This document shows, piece by piece, positions 46,303 through 58,968 of a stretch of 64,000 nt of DNA. The position numbers and the translations under genes are program-made. The notes below the pieces were generated by a model. It searched no databases. It saw only the letters and a program-made list of their open reading frames with translations, and was not told the origin of the DNA. The DNA comes from Jacaranda mimosifolia (Eukaryota > Streptophyta > Magnoliopsida > Lamiales > Bignoniaceae): assembly GCA_018894105.1 (NCBI GenBank), contig CM032128.1:23479001-23543000 (forward strand). The letters are read 5' to 3'. How positions within the stretch are numbered: the first letter of the stretch is position 1; the number at the start of each line of letters is the position of its first letter.

Positions 46303-49300
46303 TGGCCAGGGTGAATCCAACATCCTTTTCATCTAAGGTGACCTATACTCAGGAGGTAATATCCCGCCATTCTTCAAATATTTTCGAACCTAATGTTTTT
46401 CCTGTCACCAGCCATAAACTCAATTAGAACAATTATATCCAGTTGTCCAAATCAGTGATGATGTATATCTGCAGGAAAGGAAAAGATGGCAGGTGTTGTT
46501 GCTATTCCTGCACCTATTGATCCTAATTACAAGCAATGGAAGACAAAAAACAATATGGTTATGTCCTAGTTGATCAACTTAATGACAAATGAAGTGGGAG
46601 AAGTATTCATGTTCTACCGAACAACCAAGGAAATTTGTGATGCAGTAAAGGAGTTGTATTCAGATAAAGACAACACATCTGAGTTGTTTGAGATCAAGGG
46701 AAGCCTAATTGATCCAAGGAAAGGAGATCAATCTATCACAAAGTATTTCAATACTCTAAATCGTTACTGGCAGCAATTGGATTTAGTTGAAGAAATTATT
46801 TTTAATTGCACCGATGTAATAAAAAATACAGAAAATATGTTGAGAAAGATAAATTATTTTAGTTTCGCTTTGGTCTGGATAAGAGCCTTGATGAAGTTCA
46901 TGGAAGAATTTTGGCCACAAAGCCCCTGCCTTCAACATGACTAGTATGCACAGAAATGTGAAGAGAAGAAAGCCATGAAAAGGTTATGCTTGATAAGACT
47001 CCAACTCCTGTAATCCCTAATGAAAGTTCTGCCCTTGCTGTCCATGCTCCAAATAAGAAGCCTGGTTGAGTAAGACTTTGGTGCACCTAGGGTTGTAAAT
47101 GGATATTTGAAAATTCGTTTACCGTTCGTATTCATATTCGTTTATACAAAATTTAACCGCATCCATTTAAAGCGGATATTATTCGTATTCGATTATAAAT
47201 GGATATAGATATTGTGAATGCGTATACGATCCGTTTAATATCCGATCCGAATATATATTTATTAAATAATATATTATTTATATTTTTTAATAAAAATCTT
47301 ATAATCCATATACGTGTATGTATATTATAATTGAAGAATTGAGAAGAAAAAAGAATAAATTTAAAAAATTATTGTAATATAGAGAAAAAAATTGAAGAAT
47401 AAAGTTAATCAATATAATTGTTGTTGGTTAACTTTATAATTAATATACTTAAATGCCATTATTATTATTATTAATAAGTACTAATAATCAATTATAAAGC
47501 CAATAATTAATTAAAAATTATGCTATTTGTTTGATTGTTTTGTTTTAATGAAATTATATAGTTCCTTATATTAATTAAAATATGTACTTGTTATATGTTC
47601 ATAGATTCACTTATTTGGATATTCGCAAATGGATATCTAAATAATTATTATCGAATATGAATATAAAATAGTAATTTAAATACGAATAAGTTTAATAAAA
47701 TATGAATGCATCTGAATAATTATAAACGAATACGGATATATTCGAATTCGACTGATATCCGACGGATACGAATTTGGATATCATTTTTGAATATCCGTCA
47801 AATTCGTATCCATATCCGAATATTCGAAAAGTTAAACGGATACGAATATGGAAACAGTATATCCCATCCGTTTAATATCCGTTTACACCCCTAGGTACAC
47901 CCACTGTAAGAAGCTTAGACACACCCATTATTCCTGCTGGCACATCATGGCAAGCCAGTTGACTGAAAACCAAAGGGAGCAACTGAACGACCTGGGATGG
48001 TAACTAATGAAGAAGAGAAAAAGACTGGGAAACTAAAGATAAACATGTTGTACATACAGCAAGGAATAACTTGAACTAATTCAGAAAATGATCAATGATA
48101 AACAATCTCCATCACCTACATCAACTCCAGATATTGCAGGATCAAGCCTGATTACCCATAAAGGTATTACCCCAATTACCCTGGCTGAAAAACCTGTTCA
48201 GTGGATTGTTGACTCGGGAGCTTCGAATCATATGACTAGCAACAAGGAACTCTTTCAAAACCAATGGAACAATATCAAAAGTAGCAGGGATTAGAATGGT
48301 CATTCTATCTGAAAGACTAACCCTTAATTATGTTTTATTTGTTCCAAATCATAATTGCAACCTTTGTCTGTAAGCCAGCTTACAAAAAGCCTAAATAGTG
48401 TTGCTAATTTCTATTCTAATTATTGTCAAATTTAGGACTCAGATTTGGGGAATATGATTAGCAATGCTAAATTGTGTGAAGGACTCTATCTCATAAAGGC
48501 TCCTAGGACTTCAGTAAGACAAAATAATTCTGCAAAAATTATGTCCGCATAATATATCTTCAATGTTAAATATAAAGCTGATAGGAGCTTGGAACATTAC
48601 AAGGTGAGACTAGTCGTAAAGGGATTCACTCAAATCTATAGCATAGATTATCAAGAAACATTTGCTCCAGTTGCAAAACTCAATACAATACATATCCTAC
48701 TATCTCTAGCTGTGAATCTTGATTGGCCACTTTTCTAGCTTGACATTAAGAATGCCTTCCTCAATGGAGATCTTGAAGATGAATTTTATATGAAAATCCC
48801 TCCAGGCTTTGAAAATCAAAAGAACATCAACAAGGTTTGTAAGCTACATAAATCACCATATGGGCTCAAGCAATCCCCCAGAGCCTAGTTTGACAGATTT
48901 TCCAAAGTCATGAAAAAGACTTGGACATGTGCAAGGGCAGGCAGATCATACTTGCTTCACAAAACATGCTCATGATAGAAGAGTGGCAGTCCTTATAGTA
49001 TACATTGATGACATTATCTTGACTAGTAGCTATGTCAAAGAGTTTAGAGAATGAAAGAAAGTTCTTGCAAAGTAATTTGAAGTGATAGATCTAGGAACTC
49101 TAAAGTATTTTCTCAAAATGGAGGTTGCCCGACCTAAGAAAGAGATAGTTGTTTCTCAACAAAAGTGTCTTTGATCTTCTTAAAGAAACAAGTATGCTGG
49201 GATGTAAACCAATTGCAACACTAACGGATTCTACTTATAAGGCAGATATGGAGAAAGAAAGACCACCAGTTGACAAAGGAAGATATCAAGTCTTGTTGGT

Positions 49301-49930
49301 AAGCTAATTTATCTCTCGCACATATGACCAGACAACGAATTTGCTATGAGCGTGGTCAGTCAATTTATGAATAGCTCGAATGGATGCAGTGTATAGAATC
49401 CTAAGGTATTTAAAGATGACAGCAGGTGGAGGAATATTCTTTGGGAAAAGTAACAAGAGGAATGTGCAGATTTGCTCTGATGCTAATTAGGCAGGTTCAA
49501 TCACTGACAGTAGGTCCACTACAGTCTGCTGCACTTATTGGCAACTTGATTAGTGGCGCAGCAGGAAACAATCGTGGGTGGCAAGAAGCACTGCTGAAGC
49601 TGAATATAGAGCTCTTGCTGTAGGAATATGTGAAGGTATTAAGATGACTAAAGCATTAAAAGACTTGAAAATTGGAAATACCACACCAATAAAGATATTT
49701 TGTGATAACATGGCAGCATTAGTATAGCAAAGAATCCAGTTCATCTCAATAGAACCAAACAATTCGAAATAGATCATCACTTCATCAAAGAAAATATTGA
49801 AGAAGGAGTAGCGGAAGTGATTACACTCCATCAAGTCTTCAAGTAGCAAATGTGCTCACTAAAGCTCTAGCCTTAACAAGTTTCGAAGATCTTTCTACCA
49901 AGCTAGGAATGATTAACATCTATTCCTAGC
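46303..49930 (+). pseudogene. gag-pol of copia element 2, decayed
   Basis: gag begins MARVNPTSF at 46303 and continues in shifting frames (KSVMMYICRKGK; DAVKELYSDKDNTSELFEIK at 46640-46700). After element F, protease VQWIVDSGASNHMTSNKEL (48198-48260). Only about 300 bp then separate protease from reverse transcriptase VKYKADRSLEHYKVRLVVKG (from about 48560), so the integrase core is missing. Reverse transcriptase continues with [29 protein letters not shown] and the YIDDIILTSS-like motif near 49005; RNase H SWVARSTAEAEYRAL at 49575-49615 and a final KLGMINIYS. Numerous stops. Confidence 0.88.
47088..47893. mobile_element. hAT-like non-autonomous element F, inside copia element 2
   Basis: TAGGGTTGTAAATGGATATT and the inverted end TAGGGGTGTAAACGGATATT match at 18 of 20. 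Flanking octamers GGTGCACC (47080-47087) and GGTACACC (47894-47901) match at 7 of 8. 806 bp, rich in GGATAT and ATTCG words, noncoding. Confidence 0.9.
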
Positions 49931-49935
49931 TTGAG

Positions 49936-51507
49936 GGTGAGTCTTGAATTCTGATTCGAATTTTAGAGTAGTTTGTTGTTATCCAAAAATGACTTTATTC
50001 GGTGACCCAGAAGTGGGCAAGCCATTGATGAGATAGCTGGCGGTTTGAACTGCATAAATTCAATATAACAAGGAATTAAATCTTGAAAGAGTAAGGTTAG
50101 TGCAGCTTCAATTAAAAGACCTACGCTATTGAAAACATGATAAATCAGATAGCCGATAACGATCAAAGTTCTTACAAACTCAAGCCATCAACAAGCTGCT
50201 TCATGTCTTGGTGGAGCTACTCGGTAATGGAACAACTTCCTTTAGAATTTTGAGTTGGTGAAGATTTGCCTATGTTTTATTTGCATTCATGTTATATGTA
50301 TACATATAAAAAAAATAAGACATAATGGTCATCCAAACTAACCACATGAAACCAGAAAAGTTAAGGATCTCTTATACTATTTAAAAGGTATGTGTTATCC
50401 TAATTTTCATATATTTGTTACAACTTTTTTTATACTCAATCTGCACAATTTGAACGGATTCCGAAATTCATTTCAGAAATGGATTTACAACTGTCTTTGT
50501 CAGTACTTCATCAAAAGTTTCTTCCTCATTGTGTTATGCCGAATTCCCTGCACCCCTCTTGTAAAGTTGATCAATAGGCTTAGGATAGAATTTATGAGAG
50601 ATTTAATACGGCATCATAATTTCTTTCCATAACAGAAAATTTTTTATATAGCTAATAAACTATGGTTAATTCAATTTGTTAGAATAAAAAATTTTGTACT
50701 ATTGGGTCAGATGTCAACCATCTCAGTATACATTGGAATGGAATGAAATTGCAGAGTACATTGAAAAGCATTTTGTAATCACTATATATATTTCATATTT
50801 CAAATGCACGTTGGGTGTATTAATTAACAACTATATGTTTATTTAATACAGACATTTTGTACGTATCAAGTGCCTTTTGAATTCGAGAGAAGGTACGACA
50901 ATCTCCCTTAAATGCAGTCAGATTCGTGCACAAGTCCTATTACATTAAAGAGGGAAGAATATCACATAACAAGATATCGGCATATACACACACAAGTATG
51001 GGGGCACATTTTATTCAGAATAAAAGAACATATTTATCAAAAGAGAGGAATCACAGACAGCAACAATTCTATACAAACCGTACATTGGACTATGATGTCC
51101 ATAAAGCATGAATCTAGTAATCGGCTCTTTGACTTGGTTCCTCAAAGCATCCTGGCCAGTACTTAACACACATATCTAAGGCAGGTAGCATCTAGACATT
51201 CCAGGTCTCCAATCCTATAAAGCCCAGGATTAAAGAAGGCACCAGCTTTTCCAGATCCATCATAACAGTGGTAACTGAACCAGGCTAATGCTAAAATCCA
51301 TCACAGCCTCAACACTTTCTGGTCAATTGCTCATCATTCTAACCTTCTCAACACTTTTGGTTCCATCTTCTACAACTACTTGGGTCGACTGGATGTAACA
51401 GTTGGTGTACATATGTGAAAAGGACCTGCGCAGCAGCATGGCAACAAAAGCCAGCGGTTGGACAAGAACGAAGGAGACACCTGTAGCTAAATTTTGTTTC
51501 TCAAGTC
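49936..51507. other. No gene recognised; 3' side of the Josephin-like gene
   Basis: AT-rich intergenic sequence. The last 200-300 bp before 51508 are probably the 3' untranslated region of the minus-strand Josephin-like gene. Confidence 0.4.
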
Positions 51508-52420
51508 TCATTCTTCACCATTCATGACAAGCAAAACCTCGCCACCAGTTGATATGACACCGTCCAAGAATTCCCTAATTTCTTCTGTACTTTTGAAAGG
51601 ATAGGGAGCAGAAATATCACTGTCCAAATTGTACCAAACTCTGTCAACTCTTCTCAATGTAATCCAATGCCTACTTCTCCATAGGCCACCATACCTTCTT
51701 ACTGGAACATTAAGTACAATGCCAAACAATTTATCCTCTGGTCCATCAAGATCAATTGAAGGTGCCCCACAACGTCGATCATGCCATATTACTCTTTTGC
51801 CTCTTTCTTCAAGTGCAGCGATCAGGACACTAATATCATAATTTCCGGTAAGTGCATTATGATGAGGCTTAAAGATTACAGACAAGGGAGTCCAGGTTGT
51901 CTTGTTTGGGTCCTCAAGGTCAAGTTTTCCAGCAATGGCATTCAAATTCGCTCGAGTAAATGCATCTTTCTCCTGAATTATAACATTCACTTCGTCGCAT
52001 ATTCCATTAGACAATCAAACAATTTTAAAAGTTCACATGCAACCAAGAAAGAGGAAAATTAAAAAACCAACAAACTTTACTCATCTCCTAGTCATTTAGG
52101 TGGACAAAAGTCAAAGAATTTTATTTCAGCCAAGGTAGTATTTACTCCCAGGTTGTGATCCTATATGTAATATAATCTATAAACTGACAGGCATCTTACA
52201 TTCTGGAACTAATCTCTATTGATACACATGCATTATATAGTTATTAAAAGCATAAGGCATGCAAAAGCAAGAATATAGTCTAAGAAAACTATAAATGAAA
52301 AAAAAGTAGCAGCGAGAATTACTGGAACTAGAATACCTGGAATAGATTGTTGAGGGAGTGCAATAAGCAGAATTGTAATCTTTGCCTTTCATGGTATATC
52401 AATTTCTTCTTGCTATCCAT
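51508..52420 (-). CDS. JOSL: Josephin-like deubiquitinase
   Basis: Two coding exons, 52420-52337 and 51972-51508, joined in phase 0 by a GT..AG intron, give a 182-aa protein with no defect. The N-terminus MDSKKKLIYHERQRLQFCLLH has the Josephin Gln13 and nucleophile Cys18, followed by SLNNLFQ. Exon 2 has KPHHNALTGNYD, VIWHDRR, LNVPVRRYGGLWRSRHWI with His130, and VWYNLDSD with Asp145 as third catalytic residue. The end is GGEVLLVMNGEE. All catalytic positions of the MJD/Josephin cysteine-protease family are present and the length is that of a lone Josephin domain. Family role (known): removal of ubiquitin from proteins. Similar to the Arabidopsis Josephin-like protein from memory; no search was run. 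It is the best-preserved host gene here. Confidence 0.93.
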
Positions 52421-53052
52421 CAGCCGCTTAATCTTGTAAAGGGGAAAGAGGAGCAAGCCTCACAGCAATGTCAGACAGATAATATGAATTTCAAAACTTT
52501 GACTTTTGTAAAAGAGAGAGAGGCCCTAGGATAGACTTTACTTCAAATTTTGAAAGCTTCCAACATAGCTTAGCTGCCTGAAATTCTTACCTTGTATTAT
52601 TCCTAATTCTTTTTCTTTCTTCATTCTTTTATTTCTTTACTTGCATTGCTAGGTTGGAAAACATAAGGGCTTAAAATGTCCAGTTAAAACCGATGTCATT
52701 AAGATCTATTCATAGCGACATATTTGTAGTTTCACCTTCTGATTAATACCCCATTGAGGCAGACATTCTCTGATTGCTAAGAAGTTGGTGCATGTCATAC
52801 CATTCATAAATTTTGAATGAACTTTTAAGTCTCTAACAAAACAAGATTTGGCTTCTTAGAAACTTCATTGTAGCTTCTTGATTTCAAAACTATACACCAA
52901 TTCTTTAAAGAAAATCAAACAAGGATACAATAGTAGTACGCACAACCAGGCTAATAATGTGTTGATAACCAAAAAAAAGAGCTATTTATATTCGTAGCCG
53001 GAAGGATTAACTCAGAGAACTATTTATAAGCTCCTAAATCACAATTAAGAAA

Positions 53053-53080
53053 TTATATATATATATATATATATATATTT
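53053..53080. repeat. (TA)n microsatellite
   Basis: About 14 TA units, inside the proposed leader intron of the Josephin-like gene. Confidence 0.95.
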
Positions 53081-53450
53081 GATTCTTACAAACCAAAGCA
53101 TCAGAAAAAATAAAAAGAATGTTTGCTCATCCAAATGCGACTCAAAAAGATCCATATCCAATATTTTTTTCCCTAGACAAGACTGCCTTTTTTTTTTCCC
53201 TTAATGTTTCTCGCTATCCAAATCTTAATTGCTCAAAAATTTCTCACCGTATTTTGAGAAATGGAAAATGAAATTTTAACTCAAAAATCGCGAAAATCAA
53301 AACTTCCTACAAACAAAAAAACCAGAAAAGAAAATCCAGCAAAATACCAGATATTATCAGTAAATGAAACTAGAACTTTACAATACACTAGAATTGTAAA
53401 AAATTTCAGTAATTCATTTATAAAGAGGAAAAAAAAAAAAAAAAGCTTAC

Positions 53451-53560
53451 CTCCTCTTCTCCCTTGGTCATACGCACTTGAGATGGAAAAGCAACAGGGG
53501 AAGATAGAGCAGAGTCGCCGAGTCCTAGAGAGAATTTCAGCGAGAGAAAAGGGGGAGAAG
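53451..53560 (-). other. JOSL: Probable 5' untranslated exon and core promoter of the Josephin-like gene
   Basis: On the minus strand a TATTATAG box (53574-53567) is followed by pyrimidine-rich leader sequence ending GGAG|GTAAGC at 53451, a good donor followed by a T-rich run. An acceptor near 52433 (TTTACAAG) would place a leader intron of about 1 kb before the ATG at 52420. The exact transcript start is inferred. Confidence 0.5.
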
Positions 53561-53579
53561 TGGAGGCTATAATACGAAT

Positions 53580-54644
53580 TAAAAAGGGAAACTGACGTGG
53601 CCATATACGTCCTGTTTGGAAAGACTTTTGAATTCTGTAATTAATCTTAAATTGGTAAATATAAAATTTATAAATAAAGTATTAGTACCTGAATTTTTGT
53701 CTTGTTAGACATTGAAATTACAAATTCATCAAAAATTTGGTTGAAATTCGTAGTGTATTTAAAAAATTTAGTTCGAATTAAAACAATAAAAGATTTCTTC
53801 AAATAGTTGAAAATTTTAAATAAACCTGTTAGGTGTATATAGTGAAGTTGTTAAATGTTGTGAATAAAAGCATGTCACACTCAATTTAAAACAATAAAAC
53901 TAATTAGGTAGTAAAATAATAACTAAATTTTATAAAAATCTCACTAAATTCAGACACTACAACATCAATAAAAAATCATGGTTTAAAATTATTTGGTATA
54001 AAAATTAAAATTATTTTTTAACTTCTTTTCGACGTGTAATTAATTAAATAATGACAATATTCAACTATGACATTGAATTAGATAAGTGACAATATAATGG
54101 CCACACGCAAAACTATACCCGTTCATATTAAAATCTTATTGACATAAATTATAATTTGATGGTTCAAATAAATTAACTATTGATTTGTATCTCTAGTTAA
54201 GTCCATAATAAATTTGGACTTTATAAAATAGGTTAATTCAAAATAAGTGATCAAACTCTTATTTATTTTAGATTAATTATTTGGGCCAAAATATGTTACA
54301 TGAAGTCCATTGAGAAATTAAGTCCATTTGAATACATGGCAAGTGATATTTAGATAGAAGAGGTACAATCAAGCTTGAAGTCAAAAATTATAATTTGTAC
54401 CTATAAAATGAGGTACATAGGGACATACCACTTACTAAATTCAAGCATTAAGCTATTAAATCCCAAACTTCTGCAACGACGAAGTGCTGCAATTGCGAAT
54501 GTTCTACATCTTAATCAAAGGCAACAAATGCTCAAAGTCTTGATATCAAAGCAAAAATTTGATTTTAGGGCAGTTTGTGATTCTTTTCGCAAGTCTAAGA
54601 CAGAATTATGCACCCATTGAAGAACAAGCTCAAGTCATTGAATC
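53580..54644. other. AT-rich intergenic stretch, nothing recognised
   Basis: Upstream of the Josephin-like promoter. Short frames only, for example 54375-54620, with no family motif. Confidence 0.4.
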
Positions 54645-54749
54645 AATATTTGGAGAGAAGTCTCCCACATAATGTGGGAGGTCAGAAGTTCGATCCTAAA
54701 TGGATTCCTGATGTGCGTGTGTATAAATAAAAAAATATTTGGAGAGAAG
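54645..54749 (+). mobile_element. Truncated SINE-like insertion with 16-bp target duplication
   Basis: AATATTTGGAGAGAAG occurs perfectly at 54645-54660 and 54734-54749. Between them are 73 bp containing TCCCACATAATGTGGGA (a hairpin), GTCAGAAGTTCGATCC, which resembles a tRNA-type B box, and an A-rich tail. The long perfect duplication and tail fit LINE-driven insertion. The A box is missing, so it is probably 5'-truncated. Confidence 0.72.
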
Positions 54750-54973
54750 AACAAAAAAAAATTAATTTTCAATTATGGAGATATTTTCTAGAGATTAGAA
54801 TCACTTTTTATTTAAATCAAATATTCCATTTGTACCTATTTTTCTTGTCATGTAATACTTTTTGCATACATGAATTTTCTATAAACAAATTTCAAGCAAG
54901 CTTAGTGGGACCGTCTTTGCCTTTCATCTCTTTCTCTTACATTAGAGTTCCATTTGTCATTTCCAATCTTTCT

Positions 54974-55785
54974 ATGTCAACCAAGAAGAATCAAGTTATC
55001 TGAACTAGAAAGACATTATAGACATTGTTGTTGTGGCTAATCAATCCTCCAATTGAGGCAAGATCGTTGATATCCACTTCATCATATTGTTCCAATTGAG
55101 AAACTCCTATGGAGATAAACTTTTAACCATCTCCTTTTGTTGTGCTGCCTGTGATGGTGACTAAAGTGGCCGGCATGGCCGAGCAATCTGCTCAAATGGC
55201 TCAAGTTATAGCTAATCTTCAAAAGATCATAGGATTAAAGAAATTTAATTGCCTAATTGATGGACAAATTAAAGCACTATGATGTTAGGGAATCTAGCCA
55301 AAATCATTCATCCTCTTCAAACCACGTTGAAAAGGAGAAAAATTAGATGAAGCACCACTCGAGGATAACTCTCTATAGAAATCTATCATTATGTGACATC
55401 CATTATTGTGTTATCCATTCAATAACTGAAACATATGATCTCTAACACCATTAAAGCTTAATATGCAGACCTTTGCATAACTCGCTTGTGTACTTGAAAT
55501 CATAGACTAAGCAGATTGATGCCTTAAAGATGCCGATAGGCTACTTGCTTCCAAAGCTCCAATAGTTCAATAACAAAGGAACTCGAAATGACATATTGCT
55601 TATTTGTTGAAACATGCAACAATGCAAGAACTGATCGTGACCTCTTTGTGAAGTAGTTCGTGCGATCTCTTGAAGGGAATCAATTTGATTAGTGCATTGA
55701 CCTAGGGCTTGAATCTATTGACAGTTGGGGAGAAATGGAAAGGGAATTCCTATACCACTTCTATAGCACCTTGTAACAACAAATT
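54974..55785 (+). pseudogene. Ty3/gypsy gag remnant
   Basis: Starts MSTKKNQVI at 54974. Frames with stops give GMAEQSAQMAQVIANLQKI (55165-55230), then RIDALKMPIGYLLPKLQ, NKGTRND and, at the end, gag-like sequence up to LEREFLYHFYS-type similarity around 55730-55770. This is the start of gag in plant gypsy elements of the kind whose pol is seen on the opposite strand at 60159-64000. The zinc-knuckle part and everything downstream are absent. Identification rests on partial motifs. Confidence 0.6.
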
Positions 55786-55916
55786 CTTATCTGCAAAAAT
55801 TAAAATTACATGACAAGAAAAAATTGTACAAATAAAATTAAAATTAAAATCTACCAATCGTGGATTCAATCTCTAATCTAATCCTCTGATTCTTCTCTTT
55901 CAAATATAATTTTGAA

Positions 55917-56190
55917 TTTAATGAGCTCCGTGAAAAACGTTGTGGATCTCCTTAAATTTGATTTGAAAAAAATAACGCTAATTTGAGGGCTTTACACCTT
56001 AATCTCGAATCAAATGCCAAAAATATGAGTTCCACGAAGAATTCCTTGAATGTCGTGGATCTCCTTGAATAAAAATAACGTCAATTCGAGGGCTTCGCAC
56101 CGTAATCTCGAATCAAACACTAAAATATAATGAGCTCTATAAAAAACGCCTTAAACATTGTGGATCTTCTTGAATTTACTTGAGAGAATT
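55917..56190. repeat. About 2.5 tandem copies of a 105-bp unit
   Basis: AATGAGCTCCGTGAA, GTGGATCTCCTT, AATAACG, GAGGGCTT and AATCTCGAATCAAA recur in the same order from about 55919, 56026 and 56128 (the last partial). It could be part of an LTR or leader: a TTTATATAG promoter-like motif follows at 56262. Confidence 0.75.
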
Positions 56191-56324
56191 GCTGGACTCC
56201 TTCAACGTTTCTCTCACTTGCTGGAATTTTGTGTTGTGTCAAATGAGTTAGGATCACCCCTTTATATAGATACTTAATGGAAGACTTCTATATTGACTTG
56301 AACTTCTTTGACGGTTATCTCTTT

Positions 56325-56470
56325 GATTTGATAATATCAAATATCAAATATCAAGAGATAATATTAGATATCTTTGATTTGATAATATCAAACATCAAAA
56401 GATAATATCAATATCAAGAGATAATATCAAATATCTTTGATTTGATTTGACACTTGTCAATATTTGATTT
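56325..56470. repeat. GATAATATCAA-type short repeats
   Basis: ATATCAAATATC, AAGAGATAATATCAA and TCTTTGATTTGATA recur several times, giving a low-complexity, partly palindromic block. Confidence 0.8.
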
Positions 56471-57884
56471 GAGTATAAAATAAATACAAATAATTAATTA
56501 AATTAATTTAATTTTTGGAATTAAATTTAATAAATCTCAAAGTATAAATGGAAAGTTTTATATTAATATCTAGCATATTATTTTACATGTGTCACTTCTC
56601 AATTAGCCAAAAATTAGTTTGTCTACAAATGCCTCCACTTCAAGGCTTTACAAATAACGGATCAATCATTTTGAATGAGTTAAGAGTTGAAGTATTTGAA
56701 AATTTCCTCTCCCTAAAATTGTTTACCCACATTAACTTTGCATGGTAGTGAAAACAAGAGCCCTAATTTTAATGATTAATAGAGAGTTAGAGACTTAATT
56801 CCATTTTCACATTTATTGCCCTGATGATCCCTAATTATGGAAAGGATATTGCCACTGCTTTAAAGAGTCAAAAGACTCAACATAGCAAATCCAAGGATGC
56901 TTAAGGGAACTAAGAGACACATCAATAATAGGAGTTTTCTATTCTCCATTTCCTTATCCAAATATAAATGCAATCACAATAAAGTTGCATACCACGTCGT
57001 ATTTGAAATAATACTTCTTCTCCATCAGTTTGTATGTTTTTGGATGAAAGAAACAATTGGACCCTACTTCACACCAATGGTTAAGTTGGAGTTTTCTTCA
57101 ACCCGCAATTCATGTTGCCATCAGCTTCTGTCCTCCTTTTTGTGCATCACAAACCCTCATGGGTGTTAACTGAATATCAAGAATTTGACTCCAATTTGAG
57201 TTTGATCACAACTCAATCTCCTACTTAGGATTACGACTCCTGGAATTATAATTATGCTTGGATTGAGAAATTTTGACAAGATGCCTATAAAAGCACATGA
57301 TTCAAAGCTTAAACTCGCATAACAAAAGAATATCATATTCAATCTGTCAATCGTTGGGGCATGCTCTTTTCTCTGTAATGTATGCTTCTTTCATATTTCA
57401 TTATGTCAGCTTCGTGTTTGATATAATTTCTCAATCAACTTTACCTTGTTTCATGTATGATCAAGATGTTGAAACTTTGTTAGGATGAATGTGATTTGCT
57501 TTGCTTTTGTTTAATCTTTCTTTCTCCAACTTTGTAAATAATTGTTGTTCCATGTGATTAACCAAAATTATTTCAGACAAATCCTTCATTTTCTCAAACA
57601 ACGCCCTCTTTAGCCATTGAATAATACATATATGGGATGCTTTTAAGTTTCACAATTGTCACGCTCTTCTTCTTCTTTTTCTTCTTTGTTAACAACTCGG
57701 TCAACTTTCTCTCGTGTCTTACCATATTGCACCATTGTTCATTTTAAAGATGTTTCATCCATCATCGAAATGCAACACTTGATCATCCTTGATAAAAAGA
57801 ATCAACATATGGAGAAAGGCACATTTTTGACTACTCATGTTCCTCTTGTTGGTAGATATGCAGCAAAGTAATGGACCCAAGAGA
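56471..57884. other. Degenerate repeat-derived stretch, no gene recognised
   Basis: Frames of 60-90 codons occur (56548-56748, 56897-57169, 57297-57488), but without clear family motifs. It may include decayed parts of the plant-mobile-domain gene that is more readable at 58110-58968. Confidence 0.35.
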
Positions 57885-58345
57885 TCAAGACTTCCAAGGT
57901 GTGGACTTTAAGGGCAACCAAATGAACTAATTCATCATCAACGATCAAATGAACTAATTCTTCTTCAACATTAGGTTGCAGCATTAATGGACCCAAGAGA
58001 TCAAGACTTCCAAAGTGTGGGCTTTAAGGGCAACTCACCATTATTTTCCAAACGAACCAATTCATCATCAACAATCAAACAAATTAATTCTTCTACCCAC
58101 ATCAAGCCGCACATGATTGAGGACAAGGCCAAGGAGGGATATACTTTTTAATTTGATGACGAATTCCACTATATCAAAGGATATTGGGAGTGGTCAGGCT
58201 AACAAATTTGCTTTATATAGAGGGTGATACCAAGAGACTTCTTCAAGCAAGATTTCCAATGTGTAAACTTTAAGGGCAACTCATCATTGTCCTCCAAATG
58301 AACTAATTCATCGTCAACAATCAAATAAACCAATTCTCCTTGTGC
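57885..58345. repeat. Three diverged copies of a 75-95 bp block
   Basis: CTTTAAGGGCAAC and AATGAACTAATTCATCATCAAC-like sequence, preceded by AAGACTTCCAA..GTGTGG, recur at about 57889, 57993 and 58246. The third copy is separated by the plant-mobile-domain fragment. Confidence 0.7.
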
Positions 58346-58968
58346 TCCAATTTTAGTAGATGAAGGTGAGGAATTTGTATATAATTATAAAAAAAATATC
58401 TTCAATGCTATTGGATGGCCTTCGCAAGAGAATAGCAAATACTCCACTTGATTCCATCTCATCCATTAAAGATAGTGTCCAATTTGTATTTGAATCAATG
58501 AGGGGCTTCAACAAATTTGACATCTCCAATGTGTAAGAATTATTGCAAGTAGTATTTAACAAGGTTGTTGCTTATGATGAGGCAAAGTCAGCATCTTTTG
58601 AGAAAGCATCCGATAAGCTTCTTGTACAATAACTAAATGAGACCGAAAGTCGTCTCCATGATGCCCAAACTTGATAAAGCAAAGAAATAAACCAAATTCA
58701 ATCCATCCAAGAATAGTTGAAATGTGTGGGGAAAGAGTTTGAAAATTTGAAGAAACGCAAGAAGAACTTGACTTCATCATTGAAATGCCAACAACTTCTT
58801 CAAAGTGCTCAAGCCGGAGTTCATGATTGAAGAGGAAATTGCTGCTATCAAAAGTACTTCTCCCTTGAGTGATAGAGTGATTGAAAATTTTGAAAACTTC
58901 AATGGAACATTTGGGGGCGACCAAAGAAGAATTGAAGAACTTGAGTCCTTTTGCTTGAAAGTTATTTA
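58110..58968 (+). pseudogene. Plant mobile domain (PMD) gene remnant
   Basis: 58130-58195 reads, with one stop, as an EGYTF..DDEFHYIKGYWEW-type motif, the entry of the plant mobile domain. 58560-58968 gives a coiled-coil tail in mixed frames: RIVEMCGERV, ETQEELDFIIEM and FGGDQRRIEELESF or, in the neighbouring frame, ATKEELKNLSPFA, ending near 58968. PMD proteins are commonly found in plant gypsy and Mutator elements (known). Here it lies between a plus-strand gag remnant and a minus-strand pol remnant. Confidence 0.5.

Larger units (their letters stand above)
45973..49935 (+). mobile_element. Copia element 2, integrase deleted, 3' LTR not recognised
   Basis: A 258-bp LTR (45973-46230, TGTTAG..CTTCA) is followed directly by a perfect primer site. 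The internal region has gag, protease, reverse transcriptase and RNase H but essentially no integrase. The end near 49920 has AGCTTGAGGGTGAG, a typical copia polypurine tract, yet the sequence after it does not match the 5' LTR. hAT-like element F (47088-47893) sits inside. Confidence 0.85.
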
